A stretch of DNA of 64,000 bases from Paracidovorax avenae. GTDB taxonomy: Bacteria; Pseudomonadota; Gammaproteobacteria; Burkholderiales; Burkholderiaceae_C. This document shows, in pieces, positions 47,344-56,804 of this stretch (positions are counted from its first letter, which is position 1; each line of letters opens with the position of its first letter). The notes under the pieces were generated by a model that was given only the letters and a program-made list of their open reading frames with translations, was not told where the DNA came from and ran no database searches. The stretch is from the NCBI RefSeq assembly GCF_040892545.1, contig NZ_CP156079.1, positions 4,375,501 through 4,439,500 on the forward strand, written 5' to 3'. Position numbers and translations under genes: made by a program.

Positions 47344-47491
47344 AGACAGGGAGTGAAGGCTCCCTCGGAGTGAATCGGACTCAAATTGTAAGAAGTCCTA
47401 CCCGCGATGGGGGATTCAATGCCCGGCGGCGTAGGGATTTGGCCCGGCTGTGGCGTGCGCACGCCACGGAACGGGCCGTGCGGGACGCGGC

Positions 47492-48490
47492 TCAGGACCG
47501 CCCCGCCCCCGTCTCGGGCGTGCGCTGGGAGATCTCCAGGCCGGTGGCCGCGTCGATCTTCAGGCCCTTGGGCAGCGGGAATTTCACGGTCTCCTCGATG
47601 CCGTCCATCCGGCGCAGCGACACCGCGCCCAGCGCCCGGATGCGGTCGATCACCTGCTGCACCAGCACCTCGGGGGCCGACGCGCCCGCCGTGAGGCCGA
47701 CGCGGGCCACGCCATCGAACCACTCCGGCCGCAGTTCCTCGGCGCTGTCCACCATGTAGGAGGGCGTGCCCAGCCGCACGGCCAGTTCGCGCAGCCGGTT
47801 GCTGTTGGAGCTGGTGGGGCTGCCCACCACGATGACGAGATCGACCTGGCCGGACAGCACCTTCACCGCGTCCTGGCGGTTCTGCGTGGCATAGCAGATG
47901 TCCTGCTGCTTGGGTTCGCGCACCTGCGGGAAGCGCGCGCGCACGGCGGCGGTGATCTCGGCCGCGTCGTCCACCGACAGCGTGGTCTGCGTGACCACGG
48001 CCAGCTTCGCGGTCTGCGCCGGCTGCACGCGGGCCACGTCCTCCACGTCCTCCACGAGGTGGATGCCATGGTCCAGCTGGCCCATGGTGCCCTCGACCTC
48101 GGGGTGGCCCTTGTGGCCGATCATGATGAATTCGTAGCCTTCCTTCGCGAGCTTGGCCACTTCCACGTGCACCTTGGTGACCAGGGGGCAGGTGGCATCG
48201 AAGATGCTGAAGCCCCGCGCCTCGGCCTCGGCCTGCACCGCCTTGCTGACGCCGTGCGCGCTGAACACCAGGGTGGCGCCGGGCGGCACCTCGGCCAGGT
48301 CCTCGATGAAGATCGCGCCCTTGGCCTTCAGGTCGTTGACCACGTAGGTGTTGTGCACGATCTCGTGGCGCACGTAGATCGGCGCGCCGAACTTCTGCAG
48401 CGCCCTCTCGACGATCTCGATCGCGCGGTCCACGCCCGCGCAGAAGCCGCGGGGCTCGGCCAGAACGATTTCCTGGGGTTGGATGGCCAT
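47492..48490 (-). CDS. ispH: 4-Hydroxy-3-methylbut-2-enyl diphosphate reductase
   Basis: 332 residues. The three iron-sulfur cysteines are C17 (GFCAGV), C101 (DATCPLV) and C199 (DICYAT). Histidines H46 and H79 and the [11 protein letters not shown] diphosphate site are present. It makes IPP and DMAPP in the last step of the MEP pathway. The start at 48490 is four bases after the slpA-type gene ends, the same gene order as in many proteobacteria. Confidence 0.96.
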   Translation of the reverse strand: MAIQPQEIVLAEPRGFCAGVDRAIEIVERALQKFGAPIYVRHEIVHNTYVVNDLKAKGAIFIEDLAEVPPGATLVFSAHGVSKAVQAEAEARGFSIFDATCPLVTKVHVEVAKLAKEGYEFIMIGHKGHPEVEGTMGQLDHGIHLVEDVEDVARVQPAQTAKLAVVTQTTLSVDDAAEITAAVRARFPQVREPKQQDICYATQNRQDAVKVLSGQVDLVIVVGSPTSSNSNRLRELAVRLGTPSYMVDSAEELRPEWFDGVARVGLTAGASAPEVLVQQVIDRIRALGAVSLRRMDGIEETVKFPLPKGLKIDAATGLEISQRTPETGAGRS

Positions 48491-48494
48491 GGCG

Positions 48495-48962
48495 TCAGAG
48501 CACTCCGATGAGCTGCACCTCGAAGGTGACGGGCTGGCCGGCGAGCGGGTGGTTGAAGTCGAAGCGCACGGCGCCGTCGTCACGCACCTCCAGCACCACG
48601 CCGGCATAGCTGCCGGTGCCGTCGGGCGTGGGAAACTGCACGACATCGCCGAGGGTGTACTGCTCGTCGGGATCGCCCAGCTCGGCCAGCAGCCTGCGTG
48701 CCACCCACTGCTGCATCTCGGGGTTGCGCTCGCCGAAGGCCTCGCCGGCCGGCAGCTCGAAGGTGGTGCGGGTGCCTTCCGCGAGCCCGATCAGGCGCTG
48801 CTCCATCGCGGGCGAGAGTTCGCCGGCCCCCAGGGACAGCGTGGCCGGCTTGTCGCCGAACGTGTTGATGACATCGCCCGAAGGGCCCGCCAGGCGGTAG
48901 TGCAGGGTCAGGAAAGACCCGGGCTGCACGATGGGCACGGAAGGGAAAGCGTTGGAAATCAT
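48495..48962 (-). CDS. FKBP-type peptidyl-prolyl isomerase, SlpA-like
   Basis: 155 residues: an FKBP domain with an inserted flap (IF) domain. [19 protein letters not shown] at the N-terminus and [19 protein letters not shown] at the C-terminus are SlpA/SlyD signatures. The C-terminal His/Cys tail of SlyD is absent, so SlpA (FkpB) fits better. ATG at 48962; a TTG two codons earlier is in frame. Directly upstream of ispH. Confidence 0.88.
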   Translation of the reverse strand: MISNAFPSVPIVQPGSFLTLHYRLAGPSGDVINTFGDKPATLSLGAGELSPAMEQRLIGLAEGTRTTFELPAGEAFGERNPEMQQWVARRLLAELGDPDEQYTLGDVVQFPTPDGTGSYAGVVLEVRDDGAVRFDFNHPLAGQPVTFEVQLIGVL

Positions 48963-49071
48963 GGACAAAAGCGCCTGTCAGCTTGCGGATGGTGTATAAA
49001 AACCCAGTATCCATGCCGCCCATCCGCGGTCACGGTGTCTGCCCCGATTGTCCTTCCTTCTGTGCAACCCC

Positions 49072-49785
49072 ATGGCTCTCAAGACTCTGCCCATCGAAGC
49101 CCGCCCCCGCGAACGACTGCTGGCGCGCGGCCCCTCCTCCCTCTCCGATACCGAACTCCTCGCCATCCTCCTGCGCACGGGCATCGTGGGCAAGGGCGTG
49201 ATGCAGATGGCGCAGGAACTGCTCTCGCCCGCGCTGCCCGACCCGGCCACCGGCGCGCTGCGCGGCGGGTTCGGCGGCATCGGCGGCCTGCTGCAGGCCG
49301 ATGCCGACGACCTCAAGCGCATCAAGGGCCTGGGCCCGGCCAAGCGCACGTCGCTCGTGGCGGTGCTGGAGCTGGCGCGCCGCGTGCTGGTGCAGACGCT
49401 GCCCAAGCGCGACCTGTTCCACTCGCCGCGCGCCGTGCGCGACTACCTGCAGCTGCACCTGGGCGGCAAGCCGCACGAGGTGTTCTCCGTGCTCTTCCTG
49501 GACAGCCAGAACGGCCTCATCGCCATGGAAGAGATGTTCCGCGGCACCCTGTCCCAGGCCAGCGTCTATCCGCGCGAGGTGGTGGTGCGCGCGCTGCACC
49601 ACCATGCCGCCGCCGTGGTGCTGGTGCACAACCACCCCAGCGGCCAGGTGCAGCCGAGCCGCGCGGACGAAACCCTCACCCGGTCGCTGACCGACGCCCT
49701 GCGGCTCGTGGACATCCGGGTGCTGGACCACATCATCGTCGCGCCGGGGGCTTCGCTGTCCATGGCGGAAGAAGGCCTGATCTGA
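49072..49785 (+). CDS. radC: RadC-family JAB1/MPN protein
   Basis: 237 residues. An N-terminal helix-hairpin-helix region ([20 protein letters not shown]) is followed by an MPN domain with the JAMM metal motif HNHPSG, PS and D. Despite its name, a role in recombinational repair is not established in the family. The stop overlaps a CTG that seems to start the next gene. Confidence 0.9.
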   Translation: MALKTLPIEARPRERLLARGPSSLSDTELLAILLRTGIVGKGVMQMAQELLSPALPDPATGALRGGFGGIGGLLQADADDLKRIKGLGPAKRTSLVAVLELARRVLVQTLPKRDLFHSPRAVRDYLQLHLGGKPHEVFSVLFLDSQNGLIAMEEMFRGTLSQASVYPREVVVRALHHHAAAVVLVHNHPSGQVQPSRADETLTRSLTDALRLVDIRVLDHIIVAPGASLSMAEEGLI

Positions 49786-50999
49786 CACCCGCGGCCCCAT
49801 CCCCGCCTCCGGGCCCTGGCCTCGCGGCCCGCGGCGCCCGCCTGGCCGCCGCCCTGGCGCTGGGTGCCGTGCTCGCGGCCTGCGCGCCCGCGCCGCTCGC
49901 GCCGCCCGGGTCCCCCAGCGCCCCGGGCGCTGCGCGCCTGCGCTGGATCGGCACCGCGAGCCTCCCGCCCGGCACGGAATTCCTCGGCAGCACGGTGGGG
50001 GGTATTTCCGGCATCGATTACGACCCCGTGCACGACCAGTGGGTGCTGCTGAGCGACGACCGCTCCGCGCACCAGCCGGCGCGCTTCTACACCGCCCGCC
50101 TGCACTACCGCGCCGACACGCTGGAAACGCCCCGGCTCACCGGCGCCGTCACGCTGCGCCAGCCGGGCGGCACGCCCTTCCCTTCCGCCCTGCAGGCCCG
50201 CCGCGGCGGCCCGGCCGCCGGAGAGATCGTCGATCCCGAGGCCGTGCGCTGGCTGCCCGGCGGCCGGACCCTGCTCTGGACCAGCGAGGGCGACTTCGCG
50301 CGGGGCTTCGGGCCGTCGCTGCGAGAAAGCCGCGCCGACGGGGCGGCCGTGCGGGATGTCCCGCTGCCGCCGGGCTTCCAGCCGCAGCCCGGTGGCGGGC
50401 GCGGCCCCCGTCCCAACCGCACGCTCGAAGGCCTGGCCCTGTCCCCCGACGGCCGCACGGCATGGCTGGCCATGGAAGGCGCCTGGCGCCAGGATGGCCC
50501 GCTGCCCACGCGGCAGGCGCCCGGCGGGCCGCTGCGCATCACCGCCCTCGACCTCGCCAGCGGGCGCGCGCTGCGGCAGATCGCCTACCTGCCGGACGCC
50601 GTGCCCCGCGAACGGCGCATTCCCTGGGGCCCCCGGCTCAATGGCGTGAGCGAGATCCTGGCGGACGGCCCCGGCCACCTGCTGGTGCTGGAGCGTGCCT
50701 ACAGTGCCGGGGCCGGCTTCTCCGCACGCCTCTACCGCATCGACACCCGCAGCGCCACCGACACGCTGTCGCTCGAGCGGCTGGAGCCCGGCAACCACGT
50801 CCCGGCCGCCAAGACCCTCGTGGCCGACATGCCGGGACCGGGACTGGATGCCGTGGACAACCTCGAGGGCATGGCCTGGGGTCCGCCCCTGCCCGGCGGC
50901 GGCCGCGTGATCGTGTTCGTGAGCGACGACAACTTCAACCCGGCCCAGGCCACGCAGTTCATCGCGGCGGAGTACCTGGAGCCGGACGCTTCGCGATGA
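49782..50999 (+). CDS. Phytase-like esterase-fold lipoprotein, apparent CTG start
   Basis: 405 residues if begun at the CTG overlapping the radC stop (CTGA). A GAAGAAGG ribosome-binding site lies six bases before it. No ATG, GTG or TTG in this frame would give a signal peptide. The N-terminus then has a hydrophobic stretch ending in the lipobox LAAC (Cys about residue 32), so the product is a lipoprotein. The body fits the esterase-like activity of phytase family: [20 protein letters not shown] and [12 protein letters not shown], a beta-propeller pattern. The substrate is unknown. It overlaps the next gene as ATGA. Confidence 0.7.
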   Translation: MTPAAPSPPPGPGLAARGARLAAALALGAVLAACAPAPLAPPGSPSAPGAARLRWIGTASLPPGTEFLGSTVGGISGIDYDPVHDQWVLLSDDRSAHQPARFYTARLHYRADTLETPRLTGAVTLRQPGGTPFPSALQARRGGPAAGEIVDPEAVRWLPGGRTLLWTSEGDFARGFGPSLRESRADGAAVRDVPLPPGFQPQPGGGRGPRPNRTLEGLALSPDGRTAWLAMEGAWRQDGPLPTRQAPGGPLRITALDLASGRALRQIAYLPDAVPRERRIPWGPRLNGVSEILADGPGHLLVLERAYSAGAGFSARLYRIDTRSATDTLSLERLEPGNHVPAAKTLVADMPGPGLDAVDNLEGMAWGPPLPGGGRVIVFVSDDNFNPAQATQFIAAEYLEPDASR

Positions 51000-51814
51000 C
51001 GCAACACCCATCCCCCCGCGACTGGGTCCGGCAGGCAGGCGACATCGAGCGCATCCCCTGCATCGAAGCGTATTTCCAGGGCCACGGCTACGCCCCGCAC
51101 CGACACGATACCTATGCCATCGGGCGCACGCTGTCGGGCGTCCAGAGCTTCCGCTACCGCAGCGAATACCGCCACAGCCTGCCGGGCCAGACGCTCGTGC
51201 TGCACCCGGACGAGCTGCACGACGGCCACGCCGGCACCGGCGACGGCTTCCACTACCGCATGGTGTACGTTCCCCCGGCACTGCTGCAGTCCATGCTCGG
51301 CGGCCGGCCGCTGCCGTTCGTGCCCGGCGGCATCACCTCCGACCCGCGGCTGGCGGCCCCCGTCGAGGCGCTGCTGCGCCGCATGGACGCTCCGCTCGCC
51401 CCCCTGGAGGAAGACGACGCACTCTTCGACCTGGCGCAGGCGCTGTGCGCGGTGTCCGGGCCGGCCGGCGGGCGCCGGACCTGCGACTGGCAGGCCGCGG
51501 AGCGGGCCCGCCATTTCCTGCACGCCCAGTTGCCGTCACCGCGCCCCCTGACGCTGGCGGACCTGGAGCAGGCGAGCGGGCAGGACCGCTGGCGCCTGTC
51601 GCGCGATTTCCGGGCACTCTACGGCACCAGCCCGTACCGCTACCTCGTGCTGCGGCGCCTCGACCTGGCGCGGCGCCTGATCGCCGCGGGCACCCCGCTC
51701 GCCGAGGCGGCCGCAGCGGCAGGCTTCCACGACCAGAGCCACATGACGCGGCACTTCGTACAGGCCTTCGGCGTGCCGCCCGCGCGCTGGGCCCGCATGC
51801 AGGGCAGGCGCTGA
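50996..51814 (+). CDS. AraC-family transcriptional regulator
   Basis: 272 residues. An N-terminal cupin-like sensor (GYAPHRHDTYAIGRTLSGVQ) and a C-terminal pair of HTH motifs, including DRWRLSRDFRALYGTSPYRY and FHDQSHMTRHFVQAFGV. The ATG overlaps the phytase-like stop by four bases, so it is translated from the same message as that gene. It may regulate the cupin gene 102 bases downstream or an unlinked target. Confidence 0.85.
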   Translation: MTQHPSPRDWVRQAGDIERIPCIEAYFQGHGYAPHRHDTYAIGRTLSGVQSFRYRSEYRHSLPGQTLVLHPDELHDGHAGTGDGFHYRMVYVPPALLQSMLGGRPLPFVPGGITSDPRLAAPVEALLRRMDAPLAPLEEDDALFDLAQALCAVSGPAGGRRTCDWQAAERARHFLHAQLPSPRPLTLADLEQASGQDRWRLSRDFRALYGTSPYRYLVLRRLDLARRLIAAGTPLAEAAAAAGFHDQSHMTRHFVQAFGVPPARWARMQGRR

Positions 51815-51916
51815 GAACCTGATCCGGAAGCGGCCGGCGGGTTGCACGATCGTGCAAGACGGCGGATGGAGCGCTACCTAAGCTGTGGCGTCGTATCCAT
51901 CACCTGTCTGAATCCC

Positions 51917-52324
51917 ATGACCTTCTCCTCCACACACGGCACCGCCACCGCCCCGCAGCCGGCCCCTGCCGCCATCGATCTCGCGCACAAGTTCTCCCTC
52001 ATCGACGCCCTGTGGCAGCCCCGGGTCGTGGCGGAGATGAACGATTACCAGTTCAAGCTCGCCAGGATCGACGGCGATTTCATCTGGCACCAGCACGACG
52101 CTACCGACGAAGCCTTCATCGTGGTGCGGGGGCACCTGCGCATCGACCTGCCGGACACGGCCGTGCACCTGCGGGCCGGAGACATGTTCGTCGTGCCGCG
52201 GGGCACGCCCCACCGCCCCAGCGCACAGGGCGAGGTGTGGCTGATGCTGGTGGAGCCGCGCGGCGTGGCCAACACCGGCGACGCCGGCGGCGAACGCACG
52301 GCGCCCAACGACATCTGGGTCTGA
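51917..52324 (+). CDS. Single-domain cupin protein
   Basis: 135 residues, one cupin barrel with metal ligands in WHQHDATDEAF and a second motif GDMFVVPRGTPHRP. It could be a small isomerase, dioxygenase or binding protein; the substrate is unknown. The ATG at 51917 is preferred; the frame is open to 51842. It follows the AraC-family regulator. Confidence 0.8.
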   Translation: MTFSSTHGTATAPQPAPAAIDLAHKFSLIDALWQPRVVAEMNDYQFKLARIDGDFIWHQHDATDEAFIVVRGHLRIDLPDTAVHLRAGDMFVVPRGTPHRPSAQGEVWLMLVEPRGVANTGDAGGERTAPNDIWV

Positions 52325-52407
52325 GGGCCTGCCGGTCCGCGCGGCTTTTCCGGTTACTCGGCCCGCCGCCGCAGGCGAGCGGGCAGATCGGATACAACCG
52401 GCATTCC

Positions 52408-53076
52408 ATGACCGTGAAAGCCCGCTCCCTCCAGGACCTGCAACCGCTGCGCAAGGCGCTGGCCGAAGCCGCCGAGCGCGAGGCCCGGCTGCTGCGCGAG
52501 CGGCAGGAGGCCGCGCGGCGCGCGCGGGCGGAGCGCATGCTCTTCCAGGACACGGTCGGCCCGGTGCAGGCCCTGCGCGGTACGCAGGAGCGCCGCTGGC
52601 ACCTGCCCGAGCCTCCCGAACCGCAGCCCGTGCAGCGCGAACTCGACGAAGAGCGCGTGCTGCTGGAATCGATCAGCGACGAGTTCGACGTGAGCACGCT
52701 GCTGGACGTGGACGACCAGCTCAGCTTCCGCCGCCCCGGCATCGGCACCGACGTGACGCACCGCCTGCGCGCCGGGCACTGGAGCATCCAGCGCCAGCTG
52801 GACCTGCACGGCCTGCGCACCGACGAGGCGCGCGAGGCCCTGGGAGAATTCATCCGGCTGGCCCACCGCACGGGCCTGCGCTGCGTGCGCGTGGTGCACG
52901 GCAAGGGACTGGGCTCGCCCGGCAAGACGCCCGTGCTCAAGGGCCGCGTGCAGCGCTGGCTCGTCCAGAAGAAGGAAGTCCTGGCGTTCGTGCAGGCGCG
53001 CCCTGCCGAAGGCGGTGCCGGCGCGCTGGTCGTGCTGCTGCAGCCGGGCCGGCGCCGCACAGCGCCGGCCAGCTAG
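52408..53076 (+). CDS. Smr-domain (DUF1771-type/MutS-like) protein
   Basis: 222 residues. An N-terminal charged coiled coil (AEAAEREARLLRERQEAARR) precedes an Smr domain with LDLHGLRTDEAREALGEFI and VHGKGLGSPG. Smr domains bind or nick nucleic acids; bacterial stand-alone members are linked to ribosome-quality control. Convergent with the histidine kinase gene, and the 3' ends overlap by four bases. Confidence 0.85.
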   Translation: MTVKARSLQDLQPLRKALAEAAEREARLLRERQEAARRARAERMLFQDTVGPVQALRGTQERRWHLPEPPEPQPVQRELDEERVLLESISDEFDVSTLLDVDDQLSFRRPGIGTDVTHRLRAGHWSIQRQLDLHGLRTDEAREALGEFIRLAHRTGLRCVRVVHGKGLGSPGKTPVLKGRVQRWLVQKKEVLAFVQARPAEGGAGALVVLLQPGRRRTAPAS

Positions 53077-54590
53077 CCGGCCGGCGTGCCTGCAGGCAGG
53101 ACCAGGCCGCGCATCTCCAGCCGCACGCCCAGGCCCCGCAGGTCGGCGCTGCGATAGAGCTCCAGCCGGCCGCCGTAGGCCTGCGCGATCTGGCCCGTGA
53201 TCGCCAGTCCCAGGCCGCTGCCCTGCACCGACTCGTCGAACCGCACGCCGCGCCGGCCTGCCGCCTGCCATTGCTCCGGCGTCATGCCGGGGCCGTCGTC
53301 CTCGATGTCCAGGCCCAGGCGGCCGTGGCCGGCGGCGGGGTCGGCCGACAGCGTGACCCGCACACGGGAGGCAGCCCATTTGCCGGCGTTGTCCAGCAGG
53401 TTGCCCAGCACTTCTTCCAGGTCCGCCCGCTCACCGCGCCACCGCACCGGGCCCGCGGTGCGGTCCTCCAGTACCCAGTCCAATTCCTGCGCGGCATGCA
53501 GGCGCTGCATCATGCGCAGCACCTGGCCCACGCATTCGCGCACATCGACCGCCGGCGCGCCGGCACCGGGATGGGCGTGCAGGGCATCGCTCAGCGTGCG
53601 CCCCTGGTAGCGGTCCACCAGCTGCGCCATGGCCTCGACCTGCCGGCGCACTTCGCTGCTGGCCACCTGGGGCTGCGCGCTGGCCTGCGCGCTCAGCAGC
53701 GCCAGGGGCTTCTTGAGGGCGTGGTTCAGATCCACTGCATGGGCCCGCGCACGGGCCACCACGTGCGCGTTGTGCGCCAGCAGGCCGGCCAGCTCGCTCT
53801 GCAGGGGCTGCAGGTCCCTGCCCGTGGGCGCCGCGAGGTGCTCCGCCACATCGGAGCCCGCACCCTGCGGCTCGCGCAGCGTCGCGATCAGCGCCTCCAG
53901 CCGGCGCAGCGGCGCCAGCCCCAGGCGCACCTGCAGCCAGGCCAGCACGCCGGCCAGGGCCAGGAGCACGCATCCGGCCACCAGCAGGTTGCGGTCGATC
54001 TGCCGCACGCTGCGCTGCAGCTGGTCCGCGGGGCCGTACACGGTGAGCGCCACCGCGACGGGAGGCTGGCCCAGCGCGATGGGGACGGTGAGCGCCAGCA
54101 GGGGCTCCTGCATCGGGCCCGTGGCCGGGTGCAGCACCGCCGATCCCGGCACCGGGCTGGCCGCGGCCGGCAGGCTGCCCATGTCCCAGAGCGAACGCGA
54201 ACGCAGCACCTCGCTGCCGGCCTCGGCCCGCCAGTACCAGCCGGCATAGATGGCACTGAATTCGTCCGCCCCGCCCGCAGCCTCCCGGAGTTGCCCCTCC
54301 GGGCCCAGCTGCAGACGCGCGCCCACGCGCTGGGCCTTGTCGCGCAGCACCTGTTCGAAGCCCTCCATCAGGCTGCGGTGCATCTGCCCGCGCATCCACA
54401 GCCCACCCGCGGACACCAGCAGCAGCATGGGGATCAGCACGAGCAGGGCGATGCGCGTGGCCATGGGCCACTGGGCCACCTGGAGCGCCCATGCGGACAT
54501 GCCCCGCGCCGGCGGCACCGGAGCGGCCGGCAGCGCGGCTTCCGGCGCATGGCCGGGCCCTTCACCGCCCTTCATGGCCCGCCCCGCCAT
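53073..54590 (-). CDS. PhoQ-like sensor histidine kinase
   Basis: 505 residues. Transmembrane helices lie near 45-62 and 201-220 with a periplasmic sensor between. The phospho-acceptor is H290 in VDLNHALKKP, and NLLDNAGKWA, DIEDDGPGM and GSGLGLAI form the ATP site. The N-terminal cytosolic tail of about 40 residues is longer than usual; a start at an inner ATG is possible. It begins three bases after the response regulator gene. It probably senses divalent cations or envelope stress, judged from the PhoPQ-like locus with PepSY proteins. Confidence 0.85.
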   Translation of the reverse strand: MAGRAMKGGEGPGHAPEAALPAAPVPPARGMSAWALQVAQWPMATRIALLVLIPMLLLVSAGGLWMRGQMHRSLMEGFEQVLRDKAQRVGARLQLGPEGQLREAAGGADEFSAIYAGWYWRAEAGSEVLRSRSLWDMGSLPAAASPVPGSAVLHPATGPMQEPLLALTVPIALGQPPVAVALTVYGPADQLQRSVRQIDRNLLVAGCVLLALAGVLAWLQVRLGLAPLRRLEALIATLREPQGAGSDVAEHLAAPTGRDLQPLQSELAGLLAHNAHVVARARAHAVDLNHALKKPLALLSAQASAQPQVASSEVRRQVEAMAQLVDRYQGRTLSDALHAHPGAGAPAVDVRECVGQVLRMMQRLHAAQELDWVLEDRTAGPVRWRGERADLEEVLGNLLDNAGKWAASRVRVTLSADPAAGHGRLGLDIEDDGPGMTPEQWQAAGRRGVRFDESVQGSGLGLAITGQIAQAYGGRLELYRSADLRGLGVRLEMRGLVLPAGTPAG

Positions 54591-54593
54591 GCG

Positions 54594-55268
54594 TCAGCCC
54601 GGCGCATCGGAGGCCACGAGCCGGAAACCCTGGCCGCGCTCGGTCACCAATTGCGGCGCTGCGCCGAGCTTGCGGCGGATGCGGCCGATCAGCACGTCCA
54701 GCGTGTTGGAATCCGGGTCGAGGTCGCGCGCATACACGTGCTCGGTGATGTCGGTGCGCGTGAGCAGCCTGCCCGGATGGTGGATGAAATACGCCAGGAT
54801 CTTGTGCTCCTGCGCGGTGAGCTGCAGCGCCTGCCCGTGCAGCGAGAACCGGCCCTGCACCACGTCGTACTCCAGCGGGCCCGCGCGCAGCACCGCGGCG
54901 GCGCTCCCGGCCGCACGGCGCAGCATGGCCCGCAGCCGCAGCACCACCTCGTCAATCAGGAACGGCTTGGTCAGGTAGTCGTCGGCCCCGGCATTGAAAC
55001 CGGCGAGCTTGTCGCTCCAGCGGTTGCGGGCGGTGAGCACCAGCACGGGCCAGCCACAGCCGGCCTCGCGCCAGTCGTGCAGCACGCTCAGCCCGTCCTT
55101 GAGCGGCAGGCCCAGGTCCAGCACCGCGGCGCTGTAGGCCTCCACGCTGCCGGCGAAGGACGCGGCCTCGCCGTCGTGCTCCACGTCCACCGCGAAGCCC
55201 GCGGCTTCCAGCGCCTCGCGCAGCTGCCGCGCCAGCGCCTCATCGTCTTCCACCACCAGTACACGCAT
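54594..55268 (-). CDS. PhoP/OmpR-family response regulator
   Basis: 224 residues. In the receiver, acidic E7-D8-D9 and phospho-acceptor D51 (VLDLGLPLKDG) are followed by K101 in DYLTKPF. A winged-helix DNA-binding domain occupies the C-terminus (LTAQEHKILAYFIHHPGRLL and LDVLIGRIRRKLG). The start shares a base with the stop of the PepSY gene (TGATG). It acts with the adjacent kinase and may bind the direct repeat at 56029-56045. Confidence 0.88.
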   Translation of the reverse strand: MRVLVVEDDEALARQLREALEAAGFAVDVEHDGEAASFAGSVEAYSAAVLDLGLPLKDGLSVLHDWREAGCGWPVLVLTARNRWSDKLAGFNAGADDYLTKPFLIDEVVLRLRAMLRRAAGSAAAVLRAGPLEYDVVQGRFSLHGQALQLTAQEHKILAYFIHHPGRLLTRTDITEHVYARDLDPDSNTLDVLIGRIRRKLGAAPQLVTERGQGFRLVASDAPG

Positions 55269-56005
55269 CAGTCGTCGTCCACCTTCTGCCGCGTCACCTC
55301 CAGGGTGGCGGCATCCACTTCCAGTTCCAGCTTGAAACCGTTGGGCTGCTGCAGTTCGACACTGTAGTAGGGGCGCCGGCGATGGTCGGTCTCCAGTTCC
55401 ACCTCCAGCACCAGTCCGGAGAATTTCGGCTGCAGCGATTCGAGCATGACCGCCATGGACCTGGGCGGAGGCTGCACGGCGCCGGCTTCGGGCGGGTGCA
55501 GCACCTCGCCCGTGCGCACGTCCAGCAGCAGCTTCATTTCGCCGGCGGGCCGCTCCGAAAGCTTGACCTCGTACACCGCCTGTCCCTGGCCGTCGCGCTC
55601 GAATTCCGCGTTCACCACGCGGGCGCCGTACTTTTGCTCCAGCTGCCGGATGTAGCGGGCCATCTGCGCCAGCGGAACGGGCTGCGTCGGCCACTCGCGC
55701 TCCCGCGCGACCACGGCGCCGGAGGCCGCGTCCACCAGCACCTCGTGTTTCTCGCCCCGGGCGTCGATGACCTTGATCTCGTAGCGGAGCTCGCCCTGGC
55801 GTCCCCTCTTGGTCTCCACCTCGATGACGCGCCCCCCGTACTTGCGCCCGATGTCCGCAATGATGCTGTTGAGGGGCTTGAGCTGGCCGGCGAGCACGCC
55901 GCGCCGCGCGGCGTCCTGCTCGGCGGCGGGAACCTGCGCGCACGCGAGCGCCGCCGCGGCAAGAGCAGCGGCCCGCAGGAAAGCGCCGGGTGTCGGTCGT
56001 GTCAT
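55268..56005 (-). CDS. Periplasmic PepSY-domain protein, first gene of the two-component operon
   Basis: 245 residues. A signal peptide ends near QVPAAE, followed by three PepSY-like beta-alpha units (for example GRVIEVETKRGRQGELRYEI, ARVVNAEFERDGQGQAVYEV and GLVLEVELETDHRRRPYYSV). PepSY proteins often modulate a neighbouring sensor kinase or peptidase. It is co-transcribed with the response regulator and kinase through the TGATG overlap. Confidence 0.8.
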   Translation of the reverse strand: MTRPTPGAFLRAAALAAAALACAQVPAAEQDAARRGVLAGQLKPLNSIIADIGRKYGGRVIEVETKRGRQGELRYEIKVIDARGEKHEVLVDAASGAVVAREREWPTQPVPLAQMARYIRQLEQKYGARVVNAEFERDGQGQAVYEVKLSERPAGEMKLLLDVRTGEVLHPPEAGAVQPPPRSMAVMLESLQPKFSGLVLEVELETDHRRRPYYSVELQQPNGFKLELEVDAATLEVTRQKVDDD

Positions 56006-56028
56006 CGCCCGATTATTGCGGCCCGCGT

Positions 56029-56045
56029 TAAACGGTCCATGAACG
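56029..56045 (-). promoter_or_regulatory. PhoP-box-like direct repeat in divergent promoter
   Basis: On the minus strand, CGTTCA-TGGAC-CGTTTA is a direct repeat with a five-base spacer that matches the PhoP box form GTTTA-N5-GTTTA with one mismatch. It lies 24 bases upstream of the PepSY-phoPQ-like operon and about 80 bases upstream of the divergent PepSY gene, so one site could control both. Confidence 0.45.
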
Positions 56046-56127
56046 GGCGCTTCACGGTGGATTTAGGGACCGCGGCACACACTGCCGCCATCACCTGCCA
56101 ACCATCGCAACATCGAAAGGAAACACC

Positions 56128-56775
56128 GTGAACAAGAAAACCCTCGTGACGATCGCCCTCTCCGCCGCAGCCGCCACCGCCCTGCCCTCCATGGCCTGGG
56201 CCCTGAGCGCTGCCGAGGCCGTCGATGTGATGGCCCGCAACCAGTACGTCGCGCCGCACGACCTGCAGAAGCAATACGGCTACTGGACGGCCAGCGCCGT
56301 CTCCAGCGACGGCGCCCGCGCCACCGTGCTGGTGAAGGATGCCGACGGCAGCTTCACCGCCGTGCGCAAGAGCGACATCGGCGGTGCCCTGCCCGGGGTG
56401 GAGCAAGTGACGCAGCGGCTGCGCGCCGCCGGCTACGCCGTCGTCTATGACGTGGAGCTGGACGACGGCTTCTGGGAAGCGAAGGCGCGCCAGCTCCCCC
56501 AGCAGGGAGAGAAGGTGGAATTCGTGCTGCACCCCGCTACGCTGGAAGTGCTGAGCCAGGTGGGCCGCAATGGCGGCACGCTCAACGGCCAGCCGGTGCT
56601 GAGCGCGGACCAGGTCCGCCAGGCCCTGCAGGTGGCGGGATACACCCGCATCCGCGACATCGACTACGACGACGGCTTCTGGGAGGCCGAGGCCACCAAC
56701 GCCGCCAACCAGCCGGTGGAACTGCGCATCGAGCCCACCACCGGCAAGGTGCTGCGCGAGAAGCTGGACGACTGA
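56128..56775 (+). CDS. Secreted PepSY-domain protein with tandem repeats
   Basis: 215 residues. A signal peptide ends around SMAWA, followed by three PepSY-type repeats. Two carry the near-identical core LDDGFWEAKA (about 111-120) and YDDGFWEAEA (about 184-193). AAAGGA precedes the ATG. Divergent from the PhoPQ-like operon, which has its own PepSY protein; they probably share a regulator and periplasmic role. Confidence 0.8.
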   Translation: MNKKTLVTIALSAAAATALPSMAWALSAAEAVDVMARNQYVAPHDLQKQYGYWTASAVSSDGARATVLVKDADGSFTAVRKSDIGGALPGVEQVTQRLRAAGYAVVYDVELDDGFWEAKARQLPQQGEKVEFVLHPATLEVLSQVGRNGGTLNGQPVLSADQVRQALQVAGYTRIRDIDYDDGFWEAEATNAANQPVELRIEPTTGKVLREKLDD

Positions 56776-56804
56776 CGGATGCAGGGAGGCGGCGCCCTCG
56801 TCGT

